DNA of 64,000 bases. It comes from Haberlea rhodopensis (lineage: Eukaryota > Streptophyta > Magnoliopsida > Lamiales > Gesneriaceae). The notes under the pieces were generated by a model. That model did no database searches, was not told the DNA's origin, and saw only the letters and a program-made list of their open reading frames with translations. How positions within the stretch are numbered: position 1 is the first letter of the stretch; each line of letters begins with the position of its first letter. Below are positions 21,346 through 30,669 of this stretch, piece by piece. The translations under genes were made by a program, and so were the position numbers. The DNA lies in NCBI GenBank assembly GCA_907163345.1, contig CAJQUN010000138.1:1054001-1118000 (forward strand), in the 5' to 3' direction.

Positions 21346-23210
21346 GGATATCTACAATATAAATATGCAAAATAAGTTTATGATTTAAATCATTTAACAT
21401 GGTCTTATATTAAATGATACTCCCACTATTTTGTTTGAAAAATATCAACCCTCGAAACCTTTAGTGGGCCAAGATCCATATTTCGCCTAATCTTGAGTTA
21501 GCTTTGGCTAATCGCCCAAGACTCGGTTATTTAGGTAGACAACACTTTGTCAATTATATCACATATAATTCTTGGATAGTTGGACGAACAACACTTTGTT
21601 CAATTCATCAAATGAATTATAATCCAACCCATGCCTCTAGGTTCCCAATCCTATTGAGATAACCTAGTTAAGTCGTACCCAATTAAAGTATAACGGATAT
21701 CACTTTTATCCTTTCGCGCCTTACTAAGATTGCCACGGTGCTTTGCTTTGGCAAACCCACACATGTACAATCGAAGTTATTGACGAGTACTTTTATTTTG
21801 GAAGGCATCTAAAACTTAATATTTTAGAGGGATTTATTGATCTCATGATTAATTTGATAATTTAAAATATGTCCACTACATATAGTTGTATACATATCTA
21901 CATATATGTGTAATACTATTATCAAACTAAAACATAAGATAAATCATGCATCAACATACATAATTAAACGTGACATGGTTATAGCCCCTACTAATGATTT
22001 TCTCAAGCCAATGAGAAAATCCTATGAGTCAACCTAAGGTAACTTCACAAGCACCTACCTTGGCTCCAATTTGTGAATGGCCTCCTCATCCCGGCACGAT
22101 GCTCCATCTTCATTGATCACCATCAATAAAATAAACTACACTATTTACAAGATATAGAATTCCTCGATTCACATTCGAGGGGAACATAGGGGAGGGATTA
22201 CATTTTGAATGAAACAGAGAAAGGCACGACACGCAGGTCGTATTATAAATTACAAACATCCACAAATCCTATCTAACAGGTCAAAGGGCTATAACCGCGC
22301 ACCATGCTCAAACAACACATAAAGCATGCATTAACATTTAATTAATTAAATTCTAAACATTTTAAATTTAATTCTAATTAAAACTGTAAAATAATTTTTG
22401 AAAAATTATCGTACGCTCGGGACATCACATGCCACGAACTAAAGTGACTAAGGCTCGAACCACCATGGTTCGAACCACAACCACTCGGCTGGACCATTGA
22501 TGGGCCTAGGGTTCGAAACCCTAGCCCATGGCCGAGCCAAGCTCGAGCGGCGGCGGCGCTAGGGTTCCAAACCCTAGCCGCTTCGCACCATCTTTAATTT
22601 TTATCGAGCCAACTTGCTTGAAACAACAAAATTTATGAGCCACAAGCTACGATCCAACCATGGACGGTTCATGACGGTGACGGCTTAACCATCTCGAGCC
22701 AAGGGTTCGAAAAACCCTAGCCCTCATGTGGTGTAGCCGTCGACCCTCATAATTCCATGGACCATGATCGAACCATCTTGCAACTTCTCAATACTTTATC
22801 GAGCCAATAGAGTTCAAAACCCTAGATAGTGTGACGGCTTGACCCATGCACGAGCCAGGGACCGAACCCTAGCCCTTATTCGGCGGCTACATGGCCATGC
22901 ACGAGCTAATGGGTTCGAAACCCTAGTTCATGCGGCGGCCGTGAGCCAAGGTGACTAGGGTTCGAAGCCCTAGCCATCCTTTGGTGGCTGCCGTGAGCCA
23001 TGCATGGGCTAAACCCTCGATTTTACGCTTTCGTGTATCGTATACAATTATGCGCCAATTATATCAAATACAATTATACGATGATTTTCATAAACTAAAA
23101 TTAATTTCATATCATATATGAATTTAAACAGTTTTAATAAGCATGCAATATTAATTCTAATATGATTAACACTATTTAATCACATAAATCCGATATGAGC
23201 CTTGTACACG
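21346..23210 (-). other. Co1 5' leader (1.9 kb, non-coding)
   Basis: Sequence between primer site and gag ATG. The half nearest gag (21346-22430) is AT-rich with a repeated ACAACACTTTGT word near 21540 and 21590. The half nearest the primer site (22440-23010) is GC-rich with telo-box palindromes. A frame with a short open run is not evident, so no accessory gene is called. Confidence 0.75.
22440..23010. repeat. Dispersed telo-box palindromes in the Co1 leader
   Basis: At least seven copies of AACCCTAG, most within imperfect palindromes such as CTAGGGTTCGAAACCCTAG (22506-22524), CTAGGGTTCCAAACCCTAG (22559-22577) and CTAGGGTTCGAAGCCCTAG (22955-22973). Further copies lie near 22705, 22817, 22860 and 22913. 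Interspersed words are GAGCCAAG and GGCGGC. Confidence 0.8.
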
Positions 23211-23222
23211 GCTCTGATACCA
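23211..23222 (-). other. Co1 primer binding site (tRNA-iMet type)
   Basis: Minus strand TGGTATCAGAGC, one base after the 5' LTR end. Confidence 0.95.
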
Positions 23223-23223
23223 C

Positions 23224-24705
23224 TGTAAGTAACCCCATGAGCATACAACGCAGCGGAATAAAATTTTGGGATTACTAACACCGGATCTATACATAGAGAT
23301 TCATATCGGATTAGAGAATACATAAGAGTCTTACCCTTGTAGCGTGTTTGAAGCAGATTCCACGGAGCAGCACGTCCAACGAACTCCGAGTCACAAACGA
23401 AAGTTTTCACCTTCGTCTCTACGGTATCCACACGATCAGATCGAAAGGGATGTTCAAGAACAAGTTGCTAGACTTATTCTTGAACCAATACACGAATCAA
23501 ACTCGAGTCACAATCGAACGAATGACCAAAGCCACCAAGGAGCCCTTCGACAATGATGAAGCCGAGAGCAAACTCGATGGTGCGGCCGAGAGCTTGAATT
23601 CGTGTAGGGTTTTTGTGTTATGATAATTGTCTTGCAATTAAAAACCTTGTAATCATCTTTTATATAATTAATTAAAGGCTTTCATAAAGCCTCATGGGCT
23701 TAAGCCCATGATTTAATTAATCATTATGATTATTAATTAAGACTCCTCTTAATTATTTAATTCATCCCATGAATTTAATTTCCCTTCTCGATTTAATCTT
23801 TTGTGCGACCCGATAGGATCTCGTAATGTTGGCAGTGACATAAAATCTCATTTTATGTCGCAAGCATTGAGCGGTATCTAGCAACACATCGATGCTACCC
23901 AAATTACGAGAATGTCAATGACTCGACATAACCTTTAGAACTTGTGATAATATTAATCATGTAACTTAATCCCTTTGTCCTTTGTGTTTAGATTGAACAC
24001 GAGTCATGGAATAGTCATACTCGTATATCCAATCTATATTTCTTGATCCCCAAGTAGAACTAGAATAAACGAATAAGCTCGATATCTCATATCGACTCAT
24101 TCGAGCATGGCCATGCATTTTAGTTCTCACTTGATCAAGGGCCAAACACATCTCCTGTTATATAGGAGGGACAACTCCTATCTCGATCAGTCAACATCCC
24201 TCTACATAATTCGTAGTGTATCCAATAGTCGCCTTTATAGATTACCCTGTTACGGGTAACGTTTGACGATATCAAGATACATAACTCCTTATGTTGGGAT
24301 CTCTGATGATCACAAGTCGTAAGGATTACATACATTATTATCACTATGAGAATTGCATATGACGATCATATAACTATCCATGTTGCATTCTCATGGTGGG
24401 TCTGTTCAGTACATCGTTCTCTAACATGTACCCATATGTTGATTTGATATCTCATATCAATGAACAATTCATCGATCAACACATACTAGTCTCTACGTAT
24501 TATCATTATCCCTTTTATGATAATACTTGACTAGGAACATCTTTAAGAATAATACAATAGTATTCTAAGGACATTAACACATATATTAATTCACAATGCA
24601 CAGTTAAAAGAATAACATATAATAATGAATTGCCATTCATAAAACCATAAACATTGTATGTCTTAAACAATCATCTAATGACTTGTCTTAGGGCATATCC
24701 CAACA
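23224..24705 (-). repeat. Co1 5' LTR
   Basis: 1482 bp, partner of 15894-17374. Differences I see: G/A near 23300, T/G near 23506, A/G near 23540, one inserted base near 24176, C/T near 24515 and T/G near 24560. Confidence 0.95.
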
Positions 24706-24710
24706 CGGGC
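24706..24710. repeat. Target site duplication of Co1 (right copy), CGGGC
   Basis: Matches 15889-15893. Confidence 0.97.
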
Positions 24711-24869
24711 ATCCCAACGGTAACATTTACTTATGTTTGTCTATGTGACACATGATAAATGCAATGTGATGCATTAAGGTTATGATGCATGTTATTATGC
24801 ATTGTTGTTGCATATTGTGATGTGGAATAAAGTGGTGTATTCCACGAGTCAGGGCGATCATAGTTAAGG

Positions 24870-25031
24870 TTTTAATGCTTATGCTTTACCGCTGAAAATG
24901 TGGAGCGGGAGGGGGGAGGCTCGCTTGCACATGGAGGTGAGGTATACCATACTGAGCGAGGAAGAGATACCGCTAGTATGGAGAAGCGAGTATGCGATAC
25001 CGCTTGTTTTGAGGTTATGAAAGCATTAAAA
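24870..25031 (+). repeat. Branched inverted-repeat module, Gy1 3' LTR
   Basis: Outer arms TTTTAATGCTT (24870-24880) and AAGCATTAAAA (25021-25031) are a perfect 11-bp inverted repeat 140 bp apart. Inside are several CCGCT...AGCG(A/G) pairs able to form small hairpins. The same arrangement is in Gy4, Gy5, N1 and N2. Confidence 0.8.
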
Positions 25032-25582
25032 TAACTGATGATGACTGACTCAAGAAAAGGAGGAAATGTCATGACATTCATTTGTAAAGCCATACATTCA
25101 TATAATGTGTTTTATGATGAATTATGGTACAGGGACAACCAATGGGCGTTATAAATGCAGGAAATACAGGAAGTGCTTGTGTTTAGGATTGTGCATTTAT
25201 GCCTTACTTTCATATTATGTTGAATATGAATTGTTTTATGCTCACGTTTTGGGGGGTTGTCTTTGTAGGTGCTTTTGTTGACGAGAACCAGGGTCGGGGT
25301 TGAAATGCTGAGCTGTAAGGAGTGCTACAGGATTAGCATGTTAGAGAAAATTTTTGTATAGCTTCTACTGAGTAGAGTAAGACTATAATGTAGTGCCTTT
25401 GAAGGAATTATGTTATTCCTTTTTGAAACATTTTGGTACTGTAATCTCTAAAGCTCAGGTTAATCAACACGATACGTTACTCTGATATATTCACATGAAT
25501 GTTTAGTTCTCTAAATTGCACCTTAGTAACTTGATGTGATAACGGGGTCTCACAGAGATATTGGTATTTCGGAGCATTTTTG

Positions 25583-25593
25583 CTATATATACC
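25583..25593 (+). promoter_or_regulatory. TATA box, N1 5' LTR
   Basis: CTATATATACC, followed about 30 bp later by GGATTCCGTCATTTGG and a CT-rich stretch, a good plant core promoter. Conserved at 29640-29650 and, on the minus strand, in N2 at 36149-36161 and 62492-62503. Confidence 0.7.
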
Positions 25594-25982
25594 AGTTGGA
25601 CTCGGGATTCCGTCATTTGGAATCCATTTCTTTCCTCTCCTCTCCCTCTCACGCCACCCTCACCCCAAACCCTTCCCATTTTCTTTGGTTGAAGCAAAAA
25701 TCAATGGAACTCGATTTGGGGGCTGGATTTCTTGAAGAAAGATAGGTAATCTTCTTCTCCTCTCTTTTGGCTTCAATTTGATCGTGGTTTTGTGTTGTAT
25801 GGTTGGGATTTGGGTTGGTTTTAGAATTTGGGGATTTTTGGGATAAAGATCCAAGTTGAGTTTTTTGAGTTTTATTGGCTTTAAATGTTGTAGTTGAGGT
25901 GTTGAGTTTGTATGGGGTGTTGGTTTGGAGTTTGGGTGTGAGAAACACCATTAAAGCTCGAGTTTTTCGGAAAATCGCAGTC

Positions 25983-26195
25983 CGCGATCGATCTTGGCGA
26001 GGCACCGATCGATCGCGAAGAGCTACTGGAAATTGAGGAAGATGTACAGTGCGCCGATCGATCGGTAACTCTCACCGATCGATCGCGAGGGTCTCGGCGA
26101 TCGATCGCGAGATGTGGCGATCGATCGCAGAGTGTTTTGTCTTGGGCAGTAGACTTGCGCGATCGATCGCGCCTGATGGGCGATCGATCGCGGCC
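25983..26195. repeat. CGATCGATCG palindrome cluster, N1 5' LTR
   Basis: Eight palindromes, mostly GCGATCGATCGC, spaced 10-40 bp, about 400 bp downstream of the TATA box and so within the predicted transcript. Confidence 0.94.
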
Positions 26196-26588
26196 CTGTC
26201 CCCTTTGTTTTTTTGGAATTTTGGAAAATGTCGGGATTTTGGAATCGAGGTTTTAAGGGGCCTTTACCGGGGCAATGTCTACAGTCCTTTGGGAATGCTA
26301 TACTTTTAAAATGGCTTGACTGGAGCCAAATTATTTAATCGGAATTCATGGTTGAATTCTTGGTTATCTTTTAAACTTGTTAAATGGTATTTTGGGTATT
26401 ATGCATGCTTAGCCGGAGGGCTTTTATTTTGGTAATCGTCATGGATTGACGATATGATTGGGAGCTATGAACGTGCTTGGGCACGTGGTTGCATGCTTAT
26501 GTTTGATTGTGAATTATTTGTGTTTTAGCACATATTTCTCGAGGCATGGAACTCAAGCAAGGTCTGGCTTGGACTACCGAGACTTAAG

Positions 26589-26609
26589 GTACGTCGGACG
26601 TACGAGCAT
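26589..26609 (+). other. GTACGT box, N1 5' LTR
   Basis: GGTACGTCGGACGTACGAGC then A. Same box as in Tekay-type LTRs, at the same place downstream of the palindrome cluster. Confidence 0.8.
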
Positions 26610-26849
26610 AGCCTATTATAGTATTGCAACTGTAAAATGCATGGTGTATGATAATTGTATTAAACGGGTATTGGAACATATGGTGTGTGGTGATTACATT
26701 ATATGGTCATGGAAATATGTGGCATGTGGTAATTGCGTTGGATAGGTATTGAAATGCATGGTGCATGACATTTGCTATAAATGGATAACGATATGCATGG
26801 TAAATGGTAATTGTGTCAAATGGTTGCACATTGGGAACCATATGGTGCC

Positions 26850-26970
26850 GCTTTTGAGCGAGCAATGATTGGGATGCTGTCGCTGTTGAGCGACCATCGG
26901 TTATGACGCCGCTAGTGTTGAGCGTGCGCGGGGTTTATAATGCCGCTATTGTGGAGCGAGCAATAAAATA
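26850..26970. repeat. CGCT/AGCG hairpin repeats, N1 5' LTR
   Basis: Four to five words of the type GCCGCT(A/T)...GAGCG(A/T)GC, e.g. ATGCCGCTATTGTGGAGCGA. Copy at about 30905-31025 in the 3' LTR. Confidence 0.7.
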
Positions 26971-27829
26971 GGAACATGGAATCATTAAACCGATTTATGT
27001 GATATTTACGGTCTTTTATATAATGATTTTTACCCTATTGATTATGGAACTGGCAATAACAGGACAATATTAGTTAATCTATGTGGCGATTAACTGGCTT
27101 TGGGAATTTGATGAGTTTGGTTATTTTGAGAACAGGGACAATACACGGGATCCCGGATGAGGGTATTACCATCCTGGGAGTATCATTTAAATTATGGCAT
27201 TTACATTCTGTAAATTATGAATTGCAATATTATGATTATTGGATTGGTGGAATTAGTATGCTCACCCCGTGTGGGGGCTGTCTCTATTGGGGCAGGTGTT
27301 ACAGGTGTAGCAGCAGCTTTGGAGTTGAGCTCGGGCTGTTGATTTGAGGTACTTCCAGGATCGAGGTACCAGAGCTAGTTGAATAAGTGCATAGATCCAG
27401 AGTTGAGATCGAGCTGCGCTTGGGAGGTACTTCCAGGATTGAAGTGCCAGTAACGGTACCCGGTAGGGTCTTTTATACATTAGATACACGCGTGTTCATT
27501 GGGTGCTCTTATGTGAGTACATTTTACGTGTATATGGAATGTATAAATGGGCTACGGCTCTTCTCGATTCATTTATGGTTTGCATGCAATTATATACGGA
27601 ATTGCTAAATGAACTAAGAGCGTGTTAGTGTATTATGAAGGTGCATGTTATATGAATAATCTTGGTTGGGGAGTTTGAATATTATGTGGATTGAATGCAA
27701 GAAATTTTCTGAATAGCATATGGTGTTGCACTTGCATATGGTTTTCCCCATGATAGTATGATTATATGCACTAATGGTATGGCTTAATACACTAATAACG
27801 GGTTAAGGGCACGGGGGTCCTTACATTAG

Positions 27830-27841
27830 TGGTATCAGAGC
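27830..27841 (+). other. N1 primer binding site (tRNA-iMet type)
   Basis: TGGTATCAGAGC, four bases (TTAG) after the LTR end CCTTACA. Confidence 0.95.
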
Positions 27842-28071
27842 AGTAGTTAGCTCTTTGGGGCTGTTGAGGGCCTAGGAAAATGATAATGGGAATGAGAAGC
27901 ACATACTTATGCATGATGGTAGTTAGTGTTGCGTGGCACAACTATATTGCTTATGTGCATTTATGATATGAGTTCATAATTGGAATATGTTATTGCTAAC
28001 CATGGTGGTTGCAGGGTCATATGAGACGTGGACTATGCATTACGGTTGCATAGATATAAATCGGAGTGATG
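27842..28071 (+). other. N1 leader, gag replaced
   Basis: About 230 bp resembling the Tekay leader (TATGCAT words, GTTATTGCTAACCATGGTGG near 27990) up to the place where gag would begin. No gag codons follow; the sequence passes into the branched module. Confidence 0.65.
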
Positions 28072-28117
28072 ATTTTAATGCTTTACCGCTAAATGTTGGA
28101 GCGAGGTGCATTAAAAT
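28072..28117 (+). repeat. Minimal branched inverted-repeat module in N1 interior
   Basis: Arms ATTTTAATGC (28072-28081) and GCATTAAAAT (28108-28117) are a perfect 10-bp inverted repeat enclosing ACCGCTAAATGTTGGAGCGA, itself a CGCT/AGCG hairpin. Shortest and clearest example of the module. Confidence 0.85.
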
Positions 28118-28124
28118 ACACTCA

Positions 28125-28625
28125 TAGCGATGATTATTGGAATAAAGGTTATGCATTACGGTTGCATGCACGTCGAAGCGATGATGCCGCTGTCGTGTCG
28201 AAGCAATGGTAAATGCCGCTGTCACGTCGAAGCGATGATGCCGCTATCGTGCCGAAACAATTATTGGAATACGGGATATGCATTACGATTGCATGCATGG
28301 TGTAGCGATGTGAATACTTGCCGCTGTCATATTATAGCGATGAAGAATGTTTGCCGCAAATATGTCGAAGCGAAGGATAATGCCGCTGTCATATTACTAT
28401 TGCGAGGGATATTATGCCGCTGATATGTCGAAGCGAGGGGTATTTCCGCTGTCATGCCGGAACGATGGTAAATGCCGCTGTCGTGTCGAAGTGATGGTAA
28501 ATGCCGCTGTCACATCGAAGCGATGGTACCACCGTCATGTCGAAGCGATGATGCCGCTGTCGTGTCGAAGCGATGATACATGCCGCTGTCACGTCGAAGC
28601 GATGATGCCGCTGTCATGACGTGGT
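28125..28625 (+). repeat. N1 interior array 1: ~25-bp hairpin units
   Basis: About 15 degenerate units of the type TGCCGCTGTCGTGTCGAAGC then GATGA. CGCT and AGCG in each unit pair across a 9-11 base loop. Open frames here (repeating CRCHVEAMMPLS) come from the periodicity and show no domain. Confidence 0.9.
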
Positions 28626-28675
28626 GATGCGATCGGGAACAAAGTACTAAATGAGTGTGAGTACCTCTTGAGTCC

Positions 28676-29115
28676 GCGATTATTCCACTATTCTATTGGC
28701 GATGGTTCATGCCGCCCGGTATTCTATTAGCGATGGTTCATTCCGCTATTCTATTGGCGATGGTACATGCCGCCGGGTATTCTATTAGCGATGGTTCATT
28801 CCGCTATTCTATTGGCGATGGTACATGCCGCCGGGTATTCTATTAGCGATGGTTCATTCAGCTATTCTATTGGCGATGGTACATGCCGCCGGGTATTCTA
28901 TTGGCGATGGTACATTCCGCCGGGTATTCTATTGGCAATGGTACATTCCGCCAGGTATCACATAGGGATGGTACATTCCGCTACATCTATGACGATGGTT
29001 CATACCGCCGGATATCTATGGCGATGTTTCATGCCGCTGGCTTTATGGCGAGGAATCATGCCGCCGATTCTATAGCGATGGATTATACCGCTATGTGTGT
29101 AGCACTGGATTATGC
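28676..29115 (+). repeat. N1 interior array 2: 27 + 31 bp higher-order repeat
   Basis: The core alternates a 27-bp unit (GCGATGGTTCATTCCGCTAT...) with a 31-bp unit (GCGATGGTACATGCCGCCGG...), giving a 58-bp higher-order period for about three turns, then decays into single diverged units to about 29115. Each unit starts GCGATGG and carries CCGC. A mirrored, decayed version is at 34674-35055 in N2. Confidence 0.9.
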
Positions 29116-29306
29116 CGCCTACGAGCGATGGATGCTGCTTATGTACCACTGGTGAACGGTGGATACATGTATTCTCGCAGTTGTTAACTCGATTCTAAGG
29201 TGGTTCAGAATCAGGGTCTTGGCTTTGTTTTGTTGTGTAGTCCTGGTGTTACGTGGAGTACACCGGTGCAATTTCGAGGAGGAAATTTTTATTAGTGGGG
29301 GGTAAT
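29116..29306 (+). other. N1 3' region with polypurine tract 29291-29306
   Basis: Non-coding. Ends in TTCGAGGAGGAAATTTTTAT then TAGTGGGGGGTAAT before the LTR. It corresponds base for base in layout to TTCGAGGACGAAATCTTATA and AGTAGGGGAG of the Tekay elements. The stretch GTGTAGTC-TGG...ACGTGG near 29235-29260 also occurs in N2 (minus strand, about 36530-36560). Confidence 0.85.
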
Positions 29307-29313
29307 TGTGAGG

Positions 29314-29340
29314 TCCGGGGATTAATGGTGTTAATCCCGG
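29314..29340. repeat. Inverted repeat at the N1 LTR tip
   Basis: GGGGATTAATGGTGTTAATC then CCGG: arms GGGATTAA and TTAATCCC with a 5-base loop, 7 bp inside the LTR. Also present at N2 LTR starts (36457-36482 and 62797-62823). Confidence 0.75.
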
Positions 29341-29639
29341 TGTGGTATTAATCCTTAATAGATATTTTTCATTGTGGCAATTAGGAATTAATTGCGGTTT
29401 TGGGTCTCCCGAGGTTGTATAATCGGGCATTTGGGATCGCTGGATCCAAAGGTTGAGATTGTATTCTCATTTCGGTGGAAAACCTATGAGTTGGGTTGTC
29501 GGTGGGACTTGGAGTCCAGGGTGCCTTGTGCTGGGGCCAGTCTGGGGATTTGATGTTGGAGAGAGAGATTTTGAAAACAGATGATTTTAAATGAATCATG
29601 ATGTATTTGTGGAGATATTGGTATTTCGGAGCATTTTTG

Positions 29640-29650
29640 CTATATATACC
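29640..29650 (+). promoter_or_regulatory. TATA box, N1 3' LTR
   Basis: CTATATATACC, copy of 25583-25593. In the 3' LTR it could drive read-out transcription into flanking DNA. Confidence 0.65.
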
Positions 29651-30038
29651 AGTTGGACTCGGGATTCCGTCATTTGGAATCCATTTCTCTCCTCTCCTCT
29701 CCCTCTCACGCCACCCTCACCCCAAACCCTTCCAATTTTCTTTGGTTGAAGCAAAAATCGATGGAATCGATTTGGGGGCCGGATTTCTTGAAGAAAGATA
29801 GGTAATCTTCTTCTCCTCTCTTTTGGCTTCAATTTGATTGTGGTTTTGTGTTGTATGGTTGGGATTTTGGTTGGTTTTAGAATTTGGGGATTTTTGGGAT
29901 AAAGATCCAAGTTGAGTTTTTAGAGTTTTATTGGCTTTAAATGTTGTAGTTGAGGTGTTGAGTTTGTATGGGGTGTTGGTTTGGAGTTTGGGTGTGAGAA
30001 ACACCATTAAAGCTCGAGTTTTCCGGAAAATCGCAGTC

Positions 30039-30249
30039 CGCGATCGATCTTGGCGAGGCGCCAATCGATCGCGAAGAGCTACTGGAAATTGAGGAAGATG
30101 TACAGTGCGCCGATCGATCGGTAACTCTCACCGATCGATCGCGAGGGTCTCGGCGATCGATCGCGAGATGTGGCGATCGATCGCGGAGTGTTTTGTCTTA
30201 GGCAGTAGACTTGCGCGATCGATCGCGCCTGATGGGCGATCGATCGCGG
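30039..30249. repeat. CGATCGATCG palindrome cluster, N1 3' LTR
   Basis: Copy of the 25983-26195 cluster; one palindrome reads CCAATCGATCGCG, a C-to-T type change. Confidence 0.94.
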
Positions 30250-30648
30250 CCCTGTCCCCTTTGTTTTTTTGGAATTTTGGAAAATGTCGGGATTTTGGAA
30301 TCGAGGTTTTAAGGGGCCTTTTCCGGGGCAATGTCTACATTCCTTTGGGAATGCTATACTTTTAAAATGGCTTGACTGGAGCCAAAGTTATTTAATCAGA
30401 ATTCCCGGTTGAATTCTTGGTTATCTTTTAAACTTGTTAAAATGGTATATTTTGGGTATTATGCATGCTTAGCCGGGGGGCTTTTATTTTGGTAATCGTC
30501 ATGGATTGACGATATGATTGGGAGCTATGAACGTGCTTGGGCACGTGGTTGCATGCTTATGTTTGATTGTGAATTATTTGTGTTTTAGCACATATTTCTC
30601 GAGGCATGGAACTCAAGCAAGGTCTGGCTTGGACTACCGAGACTTAAG

Positions 30649-30669
30649 GTACGTAGGACGTACGAGCAT
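30649..30669 (+). other. GTACGT box, N1 3' LTR
   Basis: GGTACGTAGGACGTACGAGC then A; differs from the 5' copy by one base in the centre. Confidence 0.8.

Larger units (their letters stand above)
15894..24705 (-). mobile_element. Co1: near-complete Ty1/copia retrotransposon
   Basis: 8812 bp, minus orientation. LTRs 23224-24705 (5') and 15894-17374 (3'), ending TG...CA, with the target duplication CGGGC. The order PR, integrase, RT, RNase H shows it is copia. Between primer site and gag is a 1.9-kb leader. The two LTRs differ by about five substitutions and one 1-bp indel by eye, so insertion was recent. Three lesions interrupt the polyprotein. I cannot assign a copia lineage with certainty. 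The LTRs lack the palindrome clusters of the gypsy elements. Confidence 0.96.
11892..25554 (+). mobile_element. Gy1: Tekay-type element, 5' part outside window, split by Gy2 and Co1
   Basis: Visible are pol from mid-RT (11892) to the chromodomain (14444), the polypurine tract (14464-14478) and the 3' LTR (14479-15893 plus 24711-25554). Nucleotide sequence is close to Gy5 throughout pol and LTR, so they are the same family. The 5' LTR, gag, PR and first part of RT lie left of the window beyond Gy2. It is inserted in the 5' LTR of N1: N1 sequence resumes at 25555 with GAGAT as the expected target duplication. Confidence 0.9.
14479..25554 (+). repeat. Gy1 3' LTR, split by Co1
   Basis: 14479-15893 and 24711-25554 together give 2259 bp, starting TGTGATATCCCCGAAATG and ending GGGGTCTCACA, as in Gy5. 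It carries a C-rich stretch (14730-14765), the palindrome cluster (15604-15705), the GTACGT box cut by Co1 at its end (15872-15893), the branched inverted-repeat module (24870-25031) and the GGGGGGTTGTCTTTGTAGG box near 25250. Nothing else is recognised in its AT-rich parts. Confidence 0.92.
25555..27825 (+). repeat. N1 5' LTR (first ~305 bp missing from view)
   Basis: Aligns with 29612-31883. Modules in order: TATA box 25583-25593, pyrimidine-rich leader (CTCTCCTCTCCCTCTC), palindrome cluster, GTACGT box, short CGCT/AGCG hairpins, TGCTCACCCCGTGTGGGGGC box (27258-27278), end GGGGTCCTTACA. Short frames here are not genes. Confidence 0.93.

Noticed and set aside
22440..23010. Interstitial telomere tract
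   Set aside because: The AACCCTAG motifs are dispersed and paired as palindromes, not head-to-tail repeats of seven bases.
27830..27841. tRNA gene remnants at TGGTATCAGAGC sites
   Set aside because: Only 12 bases match and each lies directly after an LTR; they are primer binding sites.
28125..29115. CRISPR-like array in N1
   Set aside because: Units are contiguous degenerate tandem repeats without unique spacers of constant length; the context is a plant LTR element.
28347..29155. Open frames over the N1 arrays as repeat proteins
   Set aside because: Frames follow the repeat period, overlap in several frames and show no start context or domain.
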